A stretch of 64,000 nucleotides of DNA, taken from assembly GCA_013298895.1 (NCBI GenBank), contig JAAFJM010000002.1:217314-281313 (forward strand), given 5' to 3'. A program made the position numbers and the translations under genes. Source of the stretch: Bacteroidota bacterium. GTDB lineage: Bacteria; Bacteroidota; Bacteroidia; UKL13-3. The first letter of the stretch is position 1. Each line of letters opens with the position of its first letter. Shown here one piece after another: positions 28,648 to 37,535 of the stretch. The notes below the pieces were generated by a model, which worked only from the letters and a program-made list of their open reading frames with translations, was not told where the DNA came from and did no database searches.

Positions 28648-29394
28648 TCAAATAATCCGCTTAACAATTCGCAACTTATGGCTATACTTTCGAGTTTCAG
28701 AATTCATAATGCCATAATTATCTATTTTATCAATTCTTACCTTACCATTTGCATGAATTATTTGCCCATTTTCTAACAGTATTCCTACATGATTAATTTT
28801 ACCTTCATCATTATCAAAAAATGCTAAATCACCTATTTTAGATTCCTCTAAAAAAGCCAAGGTTTCGCCTTGTTCAGCTTGTTGGTAGGCATCTCTTTTC
28901 AGGAATATTCCATTTTGCGCAAAAACAGTTTGAGTAAAGCCACTACAATCAATTCCCCATGGAGTTTTTCCGCCCCACAAATAGGGAGTATTTAAATATT
29001 GTAAAGCTGTTTGTTCCAAACTTACATGCTTATTCGTTTCAACCAAATTGGTAATAATATTATATCCCCCCACCTTAAATTGAGTGGAAGAATAGATGAT
29101 ACTTCCTGTGCTAATGCACATTGGAGTTTCATTTACTAAAATTTTTAAAAAAGGATATTCTAAAACAACTTTGGGATTTTCCAAACTTAGCCAATCAGAT
29201 TCGTTAATTATCTCAGCTTGCGTATCGTTAATCCATCCTATATATTTATCGTCAATGGTTTCAATTTTCAACCAATTAGGTTGTGTGTGTAACACGATAT
29301 ACTTTTGTCCAAATAGCAATTGGCTAACCATTTCACTCTTGCTACTTGGCTCACTTCTAAGCGGAATAATCGGAATTAAACTAATACCAAACAT
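28648..29394 (-). CDS. C40 (NlpC/P60) peptidase with SH3-like N-terminal domain
   Basis: 248 residues. The N-terminal half has bacterial SH3-like segments (IPLRSEPSSKSEMVSQLLFG, WLKIETIDDKYIGWI). The catalytic domain starts at about residue 128 (ALQYLNTPYLWGGKTPWGIDCSGF) with Cys in DCSGF, His in NHVGIL and a third residue near IIHANGKV. No signal peptide is seen, so it may be a cytoplasmic gamma-D-Glu-diamino acid endopeptidase of the YkfC/dipeptidyl-peptidase VI kind, recycling cell-wall peptides. Confidence 0.87.
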   Translation of the reverse strand: MFGISLIPIIPLRSEPSSKSEMVSQLLFGQKYIVLHTQPNWLKIETIDDKYIGWINDTQAEIINESDWLSLENPKVVLEYPFLKILVNETPMCISTGSIIYSSTQFKVGGYNIITNLVETNKHVSLEQTALQYLNTPYLWGGKTPWGIDCSGFTQTVFAQNGIFLKRDAYQQAEQGETLAFLEESKIGDLAFFDNDEGKINHVGILLENGQIIHANGKVRIDKIDNYGIMNSETRKYSHKLRIVKRII

Positions 29395-29449
29395 TTTTTT
29401 AAAAAACTTAAAATTTATTGTTTATTTGCGTCAAAGCTATTAAAAAAAA

Positions 29450-29794
29450 ATGAACAATATTGACCTTACCTATTTAAAAGAGATTTCTGGCGGAGATGAT
29501 TCGTTTATTAGAGAAATGTTAGATTTATTTATAAACACTACAGCTATTGAAGTGAATGAATTTGACCACCACTTAGCAGTTGGAGATTATACAGCAATTG
29601 GCCAATTAGCTCATAAAATGAAAGCTCCCATACAAATGATTGGCGCAAGTGAACTTTTTGATAAATTAAAAGAAATTGAAAAAATTGGTAAAAATGGCGT
29701 TAGTACTGATTCAATTCCAAATATGATTAATGAGGTTAAAGTAAAAATTGCAAACTTAGCAACTGAAATTAATGAACTATTGGCTACTATGTAA
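29450..29794 (+). CDS. Histidine phosphotransfer (HPt) domain protein
   Basis: 114 residues forming one HPt four-helix bundle. The phospho-acceptor is probably His55 in QLAHKMKAPIQMIGA, which takes the place of the usual HxLKG motif. Such single-domain proteins relay phosphate between hybrid kinases and response regulators; no kinase or regulator is encoded nearby, so partners are unknown. prmA follows 75 bases later on the same strand. Confidence 0.82.
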   Translation: MNNIDLTYLKEISGGDDSFIREMLDLFINTTAIEVNEFDHHLAVGDYTAIGQLAHKMKAPIQMIGASELFDKLKEIEKIGKNGVSTDSIPNMINEVKVKIANLATEINELLATM

Positions 29795-29869
29795 CTAGGT
29801 AACTTTTTACAAATAAATATCCTATCAATTTATTTCTGTTTCTAAATTTTTTATACTCAATTTTTTATT

Positions 29870-30697
29870 ATGACTAACTACAAAGTTTTCCAAATTAACT
29901 GCGGTACCGATTTAACTGATATTTTAATAGCTGAATTAGCCGAAATTGGCTTTGAAGGATTTTTGGAAAATGAAACTGGTTTTGAAGCCTATTTATTAGA
30001 AAGTGAATACAATGAAAATTTATTCAAAGAAATTGTAAGTAATTATAGTTTATCCCAAAATCAAATCATTGAAAACACCATTCCTCAACAAAATTGGAAT
30101 GCACAATGGGAAAGTAGTTTTGAGCCTGTAATAGTAAGCAATCAATTAATTATAAAAGCGCCTTTTCATCAAATTGAACAAAAATATCCTTACGAAATAA
30201 TTATTCAACCTAAAACATCTTTTGGAACTGGCCACCATGAAACCACACAAAGTATTATGGAATTAATGCTTAAAATGGAATTTAAAAATAAAACCGTTTT
30301 TGATTTTGGCTGCGGCACAGGGGTTTTGGCTATTTTAGCTTCGCAATTAGGAGCTACCACCATTTTTGCCAACGATATTGACGATTGGGCTTTTGAAAAT
30401 GTGGGCGAAAATGCAGCCATGAATAATATAACCAATATCGATTATCAAAAAGGCGATTTAAGCATAGTTCCCAATACCGAATACGATATCATTTTAGCCA
30501 ATATCAACAAAAATATTTTACAAAAAAGTTTTGAGCAATTAAGCAAACATGTTAAAGCAAATGGTATAATTTTAATAAGCGGTTTTTATGAATCTGATTT
30601 GCTTGATTTGTTAAATTGCTGCCAAGCTTTTGGCCTAAATTTACAACAAAAAGTGGTTACCAATAATTGGTGTGCGGCAGTGTTAAACAATCAATAA
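29870..30697 (+). CDS. prmA: Ribosomal protein L11 methyltransferase
   Basis: 275 residues. It trimethylates lysines and the N-terminus of ribosomal protein L11. N-terminal substrate-recognition domain first, then the SAM-binding fold with motif I VFDFGCGTGVLAILASQLGA, FANDIDDWA, and DIILANINKNIL, preceded by the PrmA hallmark KTSFGTGHHETT. Length is slightly below the roughly 290 of enterobacterial PrmA, as usual in Bacteroidota. Confidence 0.94.
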   Translation: MTNYKVFQINCGTDLTDILIAELAEIGFEGFLENETGFEAYLLESEYNENLFKEIVSNYSLSQNQIIENTIPQQNWNAQWESSFEPVIVSNQLIIKAPFHQIEQKYPYEIIIQPKTSFGTGHHETTQSIMELMLKMEFKNKTVFDFGCGTGVLAILASQLGATTIFANDIDDWAFENVGENAAMNNITNIDYQKGDLSIVPNTEYDIILANINKNILQKSFEQLSKHVKANGIILISGFYESDLLDLLNCCQAFGLNLQQKVVTNNWCAAVLNNQ

Positions 30698-30729
30698 CTT
30701 AAAAGTATCTTTTCGATAATTTAAGAAAA

Positions 30730-31377
30730 CTAACTTAAAGTAAAAAATTCTGTTTTTTCGGTGGTATGCGAGCGTAAAATGCCGGCACTTACTAAATTAA
30801 TCAGCATTTTTTGTGCTCGCCAACGACCTATGTTCAGTAATTTTGACACTTCCTTTAAAGTAATTTTATTATTGGTGTTTAGATATTGCAATAAACCTTG
30901 CTCGTGCTTACTGTATGCAATAAAAGTATTGGTATTATTAGTTTGTCGTTTTAATACATCTAATACAATTTTACTGGCCAATAAAGTTTTATCGGCTACA
31001 CGAATATGTGCCCACCATTTACCATCTTCATCTTTGGCATAATAAGGTTTGTCGTTTCCTTCAGGAATAATGCATTCAATAACAGTTTTACCGCCTATCT
31101 CCCACTCTACCAAAGTTATTTTTATTTCGGGTTTGCAGTAAAAACTTGCGGCCAAATCAAGCATGTATTTTTCGTCTTCGCTTTTTACGCCTGAAATGGT
31201 TTTATTATCGTTAACGCCAACTAGTAAAGTTCCGCCTTTGTGGTTAGCAAAAGCAGCCATGGTTTTAGCAATTTTATTGGCCGAAGAAATGGTTTTTTTA
31301 AAATCCAATTGTTCACCCTCGCCCCTACTTATTAGCTGCATTACATGTGGAAACGATATGTTTTTATGGAAACTCAA
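30730..31377 (-). CDS. AlbA_2 (Schlafen-like) ATP-binding domain protein with C-terminal HTH
   Basis: 215 residues. Residues about 15-120 are an AlbA_2 domain (GEGEQLDFKKTISSANKIAK, FANHKGGTLLVGVND). The C-terminal 60 residues look like a winged helix (ITLKEVSKLLNIGRWRAQKMLINLVSAGILR). This architecture is known from putative transcriptional regulators in Bacteroidota; target genes are unknown. Transcribed alone, convergent with prmA. Confidence 0.8.
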   Translation of the reverse strand: MSFHKNISFPHVMQLISRGEGEQLDFKKTISSANKIAKTMAAFANHKGGTLLVGVNDNKTISGVKSEDEKYMLDLAASFYCKPEIKITLVEWEIGGKTVIECIIPEGNDKPYYAKDEDGKWWAHIRVADKTLLASKIVLDVLKRQTNNTNTFIAYSKHEQGLLQYLNTNNKITLKEVSKLLNIGRWRAQKMLINLVSAGILRSHTTEKTEFFTLS

Positions 31378-31587
31378 GACAAAAATTTTACTTAATTAAT
31401 ACCTTTATGAAAGTATAATTTAAAACATTACGCAAACAAATAAGTTTTTATTAAAAATACGCTATTTAAATTTTAAATATTTGATTCATTTATCAATAAA
31501 ATTTTTATGGCACATATTTTAAATATAATTAGTTAATACCAACACAAATTCTACATTTGAACTAAACAAAAATACATTCAATCAATT

Positions 31588-31872
31588 ATGGATACTACAT
31601 TTGAAATTATTGAAAAAGAAGCAATCGAAACATTAAAATTCCCGCACCAAGAAGTTTTAAAAGATGCTGAGAAAATTAAAGACAGAACCGATAACTTAAA
31701 CAAAGCACTTTCGCTGGGAAATTTAGAGCATTTTAAAATAAAAATATATTTTGAAGACAATACCAAAAAGCGCATGGTTGATACCACTGTTTGGGGATTA
31801 ACAGAAGAACGAGTTATTTTAAAACAAGGAGTAGTAATTCCAATTGAAAGAATTCACAAATTAGAATTATAG
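31588..31872 (+). CDS. Conserved hypothetical protein
   Basis: 94 residues, no signal peptide or membrane segment. A charged N-terminal helix (HQEVLKDAEKIKDRTDNLNKALSLG) leads to a small beta-rich half (FKIKIYFEDNTKKRMVDTTVWGLTEERVILKQGVVIPIERIHKLEL) ending in a hydrophobic strand. Codon use and composition match neighbours, so it is likely real. I do not recognise a named domain. Confidence 0.7.
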   Translation: MDTTFEIIEKEAIETLKFPHQEVLKDAEKIKDRTDNLNKALSLGNLEHFKIKIYFEDNTKKRMVDTTVWGLTEERVILKQGVVIPIERIHKLEL

Positions 31873-31887
31873 CCAATAAAATAGTTG

Positions 31888-32220
31888 TTACAAAGCCAAC
31901 TCCACATTTGGATCCCAAAAGTGTTTATCAAAATCTTTTATTTGGTTATTTTCAATTACAAAACCTTCGGCCTCCAATAGTTCTTGCATGGAATTTTCTC
32001 CAAAATGGTGTTTTCCTGTTAGCAAACCATTTCTATTCACTACTCTGTGAGCAGGAATTGGTGGGATTAATTGATGGCTAGCATTCATGGCATAACCCAC
32101 CATTCTGCTACTTTTGGCACTACCTAAATACTTAGCTATGGCGCCATAACTAGTAGCCTTTCCAAACGGAATTTGCCTCACCACATCAAATACGTTGTCA
32201 AAAAAGGTGTACTTATCCAA
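31888..32220 (-). CDS. Alkyltransferase-like (ATL) DNA-binding protein, MGMT family
   Basis: 110 residues corresponding to the DNA-binding domain of O6-alkylguanine-DNA alkyltransferase (VRQIPFGKATSYGAIAKYLG, RMVGYAMN). The active-site motif that would read PCHRV is PAHRVVNR here, so the alkyl-accepting Cys is replaced by Ala. Such ATL proteins bind alkylated bases and flag them for nucleotide excision repair. The gene ends up against the start side of the ureohydrolase-fold gene and is probably co-transcribed with it (0 spacer). Confidence 0.88.
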   Translation of the reverse strand: MDKYTFFDNVFDVVRQIPFGKATSYGAIAKYLGSAKSSRMVGYAMNASHQLIPPIPAHRVVNRNGLLTGKHHFGENSMQELLEAEGFVIENNQIKDFDKHFWDPNVELAL

Positions 32221-33375
32221 TTAAATCAATTTTTGAAAAGCTTTTATCCATCTGTCAGGTATTTCGTTAGAAAGTGCAATTTGGTAATCAGCATAACTGC
32301 ATGGCACCATAAATGAGCCCTTATTATCGCTTCTATCCTTAGGATATGGCACTTCCATCCACCATCTTTCACTCAATATATTTTTATAAAAAGTAATTTC
32401 ATAAGTTTCTTGAATACTAGTATAATAAACCATAAAGTCATTACTTTCTTTGGTTGGGTATTCTACCTTTCTATTTCCAAATCCATCTATAAAATACCAA
32501 AGCATCTGAGCTGCTAATTGACTAGTTAAATTATTCAAATCATGTGTAGGATTTATATTATAAATACCAAATGATTTCAAATCATTACTCATTCCTGCAT
32601 AACGGGCAATTTGACAAGCCTCTTCGCCCATAAAACCATTGGCTGATGGCATATTTTGACCATGTGCATCGGCTGCTTTTATTGCCGAAATATTAAATGC
32701 CATCATATCTGCATTTCTGCAAAAAGGTTCAATATCTTGAATTTTATTTCGAAAATTTCCTACTCGAAGCATATCAAAGTTCATTCGCTCAAACGCATCG
32801 TAGTTTTCAGGTTCTACAAAATAACTTTGATGCCCAATATGCGCAATATTGAACAAATAGTTTTTTGGATGTGCAATTATTTTACTGATGTATCCGTTAT
32901 TTTCGGGATTATCGTCATCAAATTTCAAGGCCACTCTTGCATCTACAAACAATACATTCATATTAAAATGTGTTTCCTCGTAAGCAGCATATTGAGCATA
33001 AACAAAATCTTCGCTGGCACCTATTATTAAACACATAATATTCTTTTTCAAAAGTGTTGCAATAGTTTGTTTAAGTGCAAAATAAGTATCGCTTAAAGTG
33101 TTACCTGCTTCAATATTTCCTAAATCAACTATGCGAAAATCATTTCTATGCTTAATTAACTGATAAAATTCTTTTCTAACAGCATTTGCAGCCAATGCCG
33201 ACCCACTAAATTCAGGTCTTAATCTATCATCGCAAACTCCAACAATAGCAATATCAACATTATCTAAATTATCTGCATTATTGGTAAATGTGGTGCTATA
33301 AAAAATACTCTTTTGGCTACAGTTTGAGGCTAAAAAATCGATAGTGCTTTTCGGTATAGGTTTTAAAAATTCCAT
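32221..33375 (-). CDS. Ureohydrolase-fold (arginase/formimidoylglutamase-like) protein lacking metal ligands
   Basis: 384 residues. Overall layout follows the arginase family: IAIVGVCDD, RKEFYQLI, LGNIEAGNTLSDTYFAL, then the positions of the metal motifs. However GGDHS reads IGASEDFVY, DAHxD reads VDARVALK, and SxDxD reads FNISAIKAAD, so the Mn-binding His and Asp residues are mostly missing. The C-terminal GFMGEEACQIARYAG and AQMLWYFIDGFGNRK are typical of a Bacteroidota subgroup often labelled formimidoylglutamase. Catalytic activity as a ureohydrolase is doubtful; a structural or regulatory role is possible. Confidence 0.75.
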   Translation of the reverse strand: MEFLKPIPKSTIDFLASNCSQKSIFYSTTFTNNADNLDNVDIAIVGVCDDRLRPEFSGSALAANAVRKEFYQLIKHRNDFRIVDLGNIEAGNTLSDTYFALKQTIATLLKKNIMCLIIGASEDFVYAQYAAYEETHFNMNVLFVDARVALKFDDDNPENNGYISKIIAHPKNYLFNIAHIGHQSYFVEPENYDAFERMNFDMLRVGNFRNKIQDIEPFCRNADMMAFNISAIKAADAHGQNMPSANGFMGEEACQIARYAGMSNDLKSFGIYNINPTHDLNNLTSQLAAQMLWYFIDGFGNRKVEYPTKESNDFMVYYTSIQETYEITFYKNILSERWWMEVPYPKDRSDNKGSFMVPCSYADYQIALSNEIPDRWIKAFQKLI

Positions 33376-33486
33376 GGTTATTATTTTTATCTACTTTTAG
33401 TTTTAAACAATCGCTTAATTCATAGTAGCTATTTGCCTCAAAACTCATTAATTTGTTGGCATATAAAATAAACATATCCACAAACA

Positions 33487-34509
33487 GTGATTTTAGTTAC
33501 CGGTTCAACAGGTTTTTTAGGTGCCCACATGGCTTGTTATTTAATTTTACAAGGTAAAAAAATAAAGCTAATTAGGCGAAGTACAGCTAGTTTGGCTGAG
33601 TTTAACAAAATATTTAATTATTATTTCAAACATTTCAAAATTGATGCTAAAAATGCATTATTCGAATCTTTGAATTGGGTAGAAGCCGATATTTTAAATT
33701 TGCCACAACTTCAAGAAGCATTTATTGGTGTTACTGAAGTATATCATTGCGCAGCAATGGTAAGTTTTGCCCAAGCCGATAAAACTAAAATGGACAAAAC
33801 CAATGTAGAAGGAACTGCCAATATGGTAAATCTTGCTCTCATTAATAAGGTTGAAAAATTTTGCTATATCAGTTCTATAGCGGCTATTGGTCGTAGTTTG
33901 AATGGTACAACCATCAACGAAAATTGCAAATGGGAAAATGGAAAATTAAATAGCAATTATGCCATTAGCAAGTACAAGGCCGAGATGGAAGTTTGGAGAG
34001 CCAAAGAAGAAGGTTTGAATGTATGTATTGTTAATCCTGGCGTTATATTAGGTTATGGCGATTTCACAAAAGGTTCTGTGGTTCTTTTTAACTCTATTTA
34101 CAAAGGAATGCCATTTTATACCAATGGTGTAAACGGCTATATTGACGTACAAGATATTACTAAAGTTTGTCTTCAATTAATGGAACAAAATATTTTTGGT
34201 GAACGCTATATTTTAGTGAGTGAAAGCATTAGTATAAAAAGTTTATTTTTCAATATTGCCAAATACCTAGAGGTAAAGCCGCCCAAAATAGCCGTAACTC
34301 CATTTCTTAGTGAAGTGGCATGGCGTGTATTTGCCATAGTTCGCTTTTTAAAATTATCGACATTTAGCTTAACAAAAGAAACTGCAAGAGCATCGCAGAA
34401 ACAATTTTATTATGACAATAATAAAATAATTAAAACGCTCAATTTTAAATTTAAACCTGTTGAACAAACAATTAAAGAAGTGTGTAATGCCTTTTTGGTT
34501 GATTTGTAG
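33487..34509 (+). CDS. NAD-dependent epimerase/dehydratase family protein
   Basis: 340 residues of an extended short-chain dehydrogenase/reductase. Nucleotide motif GSTGFLGAHMA at the N-terminus, HCAAMVSF, and the catalytic YxxxK in YAISKYKAEMEVW. Close to the dihydroflavonol-reductase-like group, so the substrate is open. The start is GTG (33487) because no in-frame ATG precedes the Rossmann strand. Divergent from the ureohydrolase-fold gene. Confidence 0.85.
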   Translation: MILVTGSTGFLGAHMACYLILQGKKIKLIRRSTASLAEFNKIFNYYFKHFKIDAKNALFESLNWVEADILNLPQLQEAFIGVTEVYHCAAMVSFAQADKTKMDKTNVEGTANMVNLALINKVEKFCYISSIAAIGRSLNGTTINENCKWENGKLNSNYAISKYKAEMEVWRAKEEGLNVCIVNPGVILGYGDFTKGSVVLFNSIYKGMPFYTNGVNGYIDVQDITKVCLQLMEQNIFGERYILVSESISIKSLFFNIAKYLEVKPPKIAVTPFLSEVAWRVFAIVRFLKLSTFSLTKETARASQKQFYYDNNKIIKTLNFKFKPVEQTIKEVCNAFLVDL

Positions 34510-34547
34510 TTGAAGTTAACTACATTTTAAATTAATTAAATTTAAGT

Positions 34548-34985
34548 CTATTTTTTCTTTTTCCCAAAGTCTTTTGGACCGAAACCTTGTTCAGCTAATG
34601 CTTGCCAATATTCTTTTCCATAAGCCACAAAAATTTCATCACCTGGAATGAAATTGCGACTTGCTATGATATATACCCTACCACGTATTATTTCAAAACG
34701 CGCATTGTTTTTAAGTCCACTAATTTTAGTAAATCCATTAGCATCATTGCAATATCTTGCCAAACTATCTAAGTGATGTTGCGCATCAATACATTTCTTT
34801 TCACTTATATAAAAATAGTATGCACCGACTCCATCTTTAATTTCATTGTTTCTACGCTCACATTCCTTCCAAGTGATAACATCCCCAATATATTCAATTA
34901 TTCGTTCGCCACGCTTAATTTTTGCATCGGTAAACAATCCTTTTCCTGCACCTTTCAGTGTGCTTTCAGCTACATATAATGCCAT
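34548..34985 (-). CDS. SET domain-containing protein
   Basis: 145 residues, a minimal SET fold. GAGKGLFTDAKIKRGERIIEYIGD is the opening SET-N strand pattern. The central motif that reads RFxNHSCxPN in lysine methyltransferases is LARYCNDANGF here, and the final Tyr lies in DEIFVAYGKEYW. SET proteins of this size occur in many Bacteroidota; they might methylate a protein lysine, but the substrate is unknown. Confidence 0.8.
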   Translation of the reverse strand: MALYVAESTLKGAGKGLFTDAKIKRGERIIEYIGDVITWKECERRNNEIKDGVGAYYFYISEKKCIDAQHHLDSLARYCNDANGFTKISGLKNNARFEIIRGRVYIIASRNFIPGDEIFVAYGKEYWQALAEQGFGPKDFGKKKK

Positions 34986-35007
34986 CTAATTTAAATTTAA
35001 TTTAATA

Positions 35008-35667
35008 CTAAATTCTAGCTATTGCTCTATCTTGTTTACCTATTATCATTCTAAAATGATCATCAAGTACATTTAAACTATTTTCAAAATGCTCATTATT
35101 ATTTACTATGATATCCGCTTGAGGCATAAATGGAAGTAAGAATTTTTGATATGCAGGCATTACATGATTTTTCCATTGGTAATGAATATAATCAGTTGGA
35201 ATATTACGTTCAGCTGAATCTCGCTTAAGCCTTCTGTTTAATGCTATTGACTCATCAGCTTGAATAAATATTTTTAAATCAAATTGTTTTCTAATAGCCT
35301 CCGAGTAAAAAATAAAAAGTCCTTCGCACACTATTATTGGAGCTGGTTTAAATGTTAAAAGGGGCCCTACCTGATTTTCATGTTGAAACAAATACTCATT
35401 ACGATATATTGTTTCATTATTATGTAATTTTTCTAAATCTTTTGCAAATGCATTTAAATCTATGCATTCAGGTAAATCAAAATTAATATTCCCTTCTTCA
35501 TCTAATATATGCTCATATGCCAATTTATAATAATTATCTTGGCTTATAACACACAACTCGTCAGTGCTAAATAATTTTTTTAGTGAATTTAAAAAATGGG
35601 TTTTACCCATGGCACTTCCACCTGTTATACCAACTAAATAAGGTTTTTGAACTTGCATAATCGGCAT
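35008..35667 (-). CDS. Uridine kinase-like P-loop kinase
   Basis: 219 residues. P-loop GITGGSAMGKTHFLNSL, substrate region SQDNYYKLAYEH, and ICEGLFIFYSEAIRKQFDLKIFI, followed by RRLKRDSAERNIP (lid Arg residues). This fits the uridine/cytidine kinase family of pyrimidine salvage (UMP and CMP formation). The P-loop GGSAMGKT differs slightly from the common GGSGSGKT. On the same strand as the SET gene; the two may share a transcript. Confidence 0.85.
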   Translation of the reverse strand: MPIMQVQKPYLVGITGGSAMGKTHFLNSLKKLFSTDELCVISQDNYYKLAYEHILDEEGNINFDLPECIDLNAFAKDLEKLHNNETIYRNEYLFQHENQVGPLLTFKPAPIIVCEGLFIFYSEAIRKQFDLKIFIQADESIALNRRLKRDSAERNIPTDYIHYQWKNHVMPAYQKFLLPFMPQADIIVNNNEHFENSLNVLDDHFRMIIGKQDRAIARI

Positions 35668-35730
35668 GCAAAATAGGTTTTATTAAGGAGTAAATAAAAC
35701 CTATTTTAAATATGCTTAATTGATTTTTAT

Positions 35731-36750
35731 TTATTTAAACAATTGCAATAAGCAAGTTTTCAAAATATCAGCCATATTTTTAGCCTTTAAAAACCTTTGA
35801 TTTTTATAGTGAATAGCTAATTCGTTTTTAAGCTTTTCTATATTTTGAGGAGTAGAAATAGCATCTTTACTCATTGCATTTAACAAATTAAACATTGGCC
35901 AACGAGCTGCTTTAAGCCTTGCTACCATTACTGAACGTTCTTCGCGTTGGTATTGGTAAATGCTTTCTTTGCTTAAACATTGAGTTGCTAGTTCCACGTA
36001 ATCTTTATTTTGTTTATAAAACTGTGGCAGGTAAACATTTTTCCTGCCCTCATGGCTTTGTTGGTCAAAATCTATTGCTCTTATTCTGTAATGAATTTCT
36101 TCAAAATCGGGGATAACCTGAATAACAAAATTGCTAGAATGCATATCGCCTAAAAGCCTAATAAAACAACGCTCGTTAAATTTTACGAATTCCTTAGCTA
36201 GCCTGATTGCATTGAAGTTTTCTTTGTTAAAATAAAGCTTCAAAAAATCATCACCAGGAACCCCAACTATGTGTTCTTCAATTAATGTATCGCCACTAAC
36301 TAAATAGCTTATACGATTTGGAGATAACAAATGCTCTAATTCTAAACCATAAATCCTAGATGCATCAGCATTTTTTACATAAAAATAATCAAAATTATCG
36401 TTCAGTTTATTAATAATCCTGATTCTAAAAGGCATTGAATTTCCATACAAACAATAATCAATTCGCTCCACGGCCAAATGCTCTAAAATATTAACATCTC
36501 CGCCTGTTTTAAGCAAAGCATAAATTTTTAATAAATCGTAATGAATTTGTTCTGTATCGCTTTGCGGATAAAGGCAAGTTTCCCATAAAGTATCTTTTCC
36601 TTTTTTATCATAAAGTGCTATGCTGTCACTAAAATTTTTTAAGTGAGGATACTGAATTGGCAAGTTAATGCCACGACCGTGGGTTTGCAAATAATGCCTT
36701 AAGTGCGGGCTTACCTTTACAGGTTGTTTACGTTTACTAATTTGTTGCAA
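35731..36750 (-). CDS. Uncharacterised APH/choline-kinase-fold protein
   Basis: 339 residues. The C-terminal half has a kinase-like catalytic loop RLLGDMHSSNFVIQ (compare HGDxHxxN) and IRAIDFDQQSHEG (compare the DFG/IDWE metal site). The N-terminal half, with YVKNADASRIYGLELEHLL, would be the nucleotide lobe. The start must be TTG: an in-frame TGA lies directly before it and no ATG occurs for a long way. It is 63 bases upstream of the uridine kinase gene on the same strand. The substrate is unknown. Confidence 0.7.
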   Translation of the reverse strand: MQQISKRKQPVKVSPHLRHYLQTHGRGINLPIQYPHLKNFSDSIALYDKKGKDTLWETCLYPQSDTEQIHYDLLKIYALLKTGGDVNILEHLAVERIDYCLYGNSMPFRIRIINKLNDNFDYFYVKNADASRIYGLELEHLLSPNRISYLVSGDTLIEEHIVGVPGDDFLKLYFNKENFNAIRLAKEFVKFNERCFIRLLGDMHSSNFVIQVIPDFEEIHYRIRAIDFDQQSHEGRKNVYLPQFYKQNKDYVELATQCLSKESIYQYQREERSVMVARLKAARWPMFNLLNAMSKDAISTPQNIEKLKNELAIHYKNQRFLKAKNMADILKTCLLQLFK

Positions 36751-36939
36751 TCAATTTGGTGTTTAATGTAAAAAACAAACTTAGTAATAAATTCTGAATC
36801 GAGGTTTATGATTTGTTTTTAAAAGTATAACTTATTCCATTTAAAGCCATAATAAATGTTGTTTTGATAATTATTGAAAACACTTTATTATGGTATTTTT
36901 ATTGTGGTAATATTAGTCTGACATTTAAATGATTTAAAC

Positions 36940-36976
36940 AAAAAACGCAAGCATTTTTGGTACTTGCGTTTTTTTA
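36940..36976 (-). terminator. Rho-independent terminator of the peroxiredoxin gene
   Basis: AACGCAAG and CTTGCGTT arms with A/T-rich extensions on both sides (A-run left, T-run right) and an 11-base loop, 18 bases beyond the peroxiredoxin stop. Shape would allow both directions. Confidence 0.8.
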
Positions 36977-36994
36977 TTATTAGCTAACTAAGTA

Positions 36995-37468
36995 TTAGTT
37001 CAATTCAGCTAAAGTAGCGTTAATAGCTTCAAAATTAGGCAAATCGCCAGGACTTGCTAATACTTCAGCATATTGAATAACACCTTCTTTGTCAATTACA
37101 AAAGCTGAGCGTTTTGAAACACCTTGCATACCAAAAGCAGGGAAAGTTTCGTACAATGCGCCATAAGCAGCCGATGTTGTTTTATTAAAGTCCGACAACA
37201 AATCAAATGATAAGTTTTGTTCAGTTTTAAATTTATCTAAAACAAATAAAGAATCAACCGAAATAGCTACCACATCGGCATTATCGTTTTTATACATAGT
37301 AATGGCATCGCGCACTGTGCACAATTGTGCTGTGCAAACGCCTGTAAAAGCTAATGGAAAAAAGTGTACCACTAGGTTTTTACCTTTAAAATCTTCTAAT
37401 TTAACTTCCTTTTTTTCAGTATTTAATAATGAAAACGAAGGTGCTTTATTTCCTTTTTGTAGTGTCAT
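36995..37468 (-). CDS. Peroxiredoxin, AhpE-like
   Basis: 157 residues with thioredoxin fold. The peroxidatic Cys lies in PLAFTGVCTAQLCTVRD (about residue 45) and the Arg partner in SKRSAFVIDKEG. The PxxxTxxC motif is PLAFTGVC, typical of the AhpE/PrxQ-side of the family. A second Cys only five residues on (TAQLC) could be a resolving Cys or structural. It reduces peroxides in the cytoplasm. Own terminator downstream. Confidence 0.88.
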   Translation of the reverse strand: MTLQKGNKAPSFSLLNTEKKEVKLEDFKGKNLVVHFFPLAFTGVCTAQLCTVRDAITMYKNDNADVVAISVDSLFVLDKFKTEQNLSFDLLSDFNKTTSAAYGALYETFPAFGMQGVSKRSAFVIDKEGVIQYAEVLASPGDLPNFEAINATLAELN

Positions 37469-37535
37469 GTTATATTTTGTTGTTATAATTTTTAAACTGC
37501 AATACTAAAAAAATGTTTTGACCAATTTTAGATTA

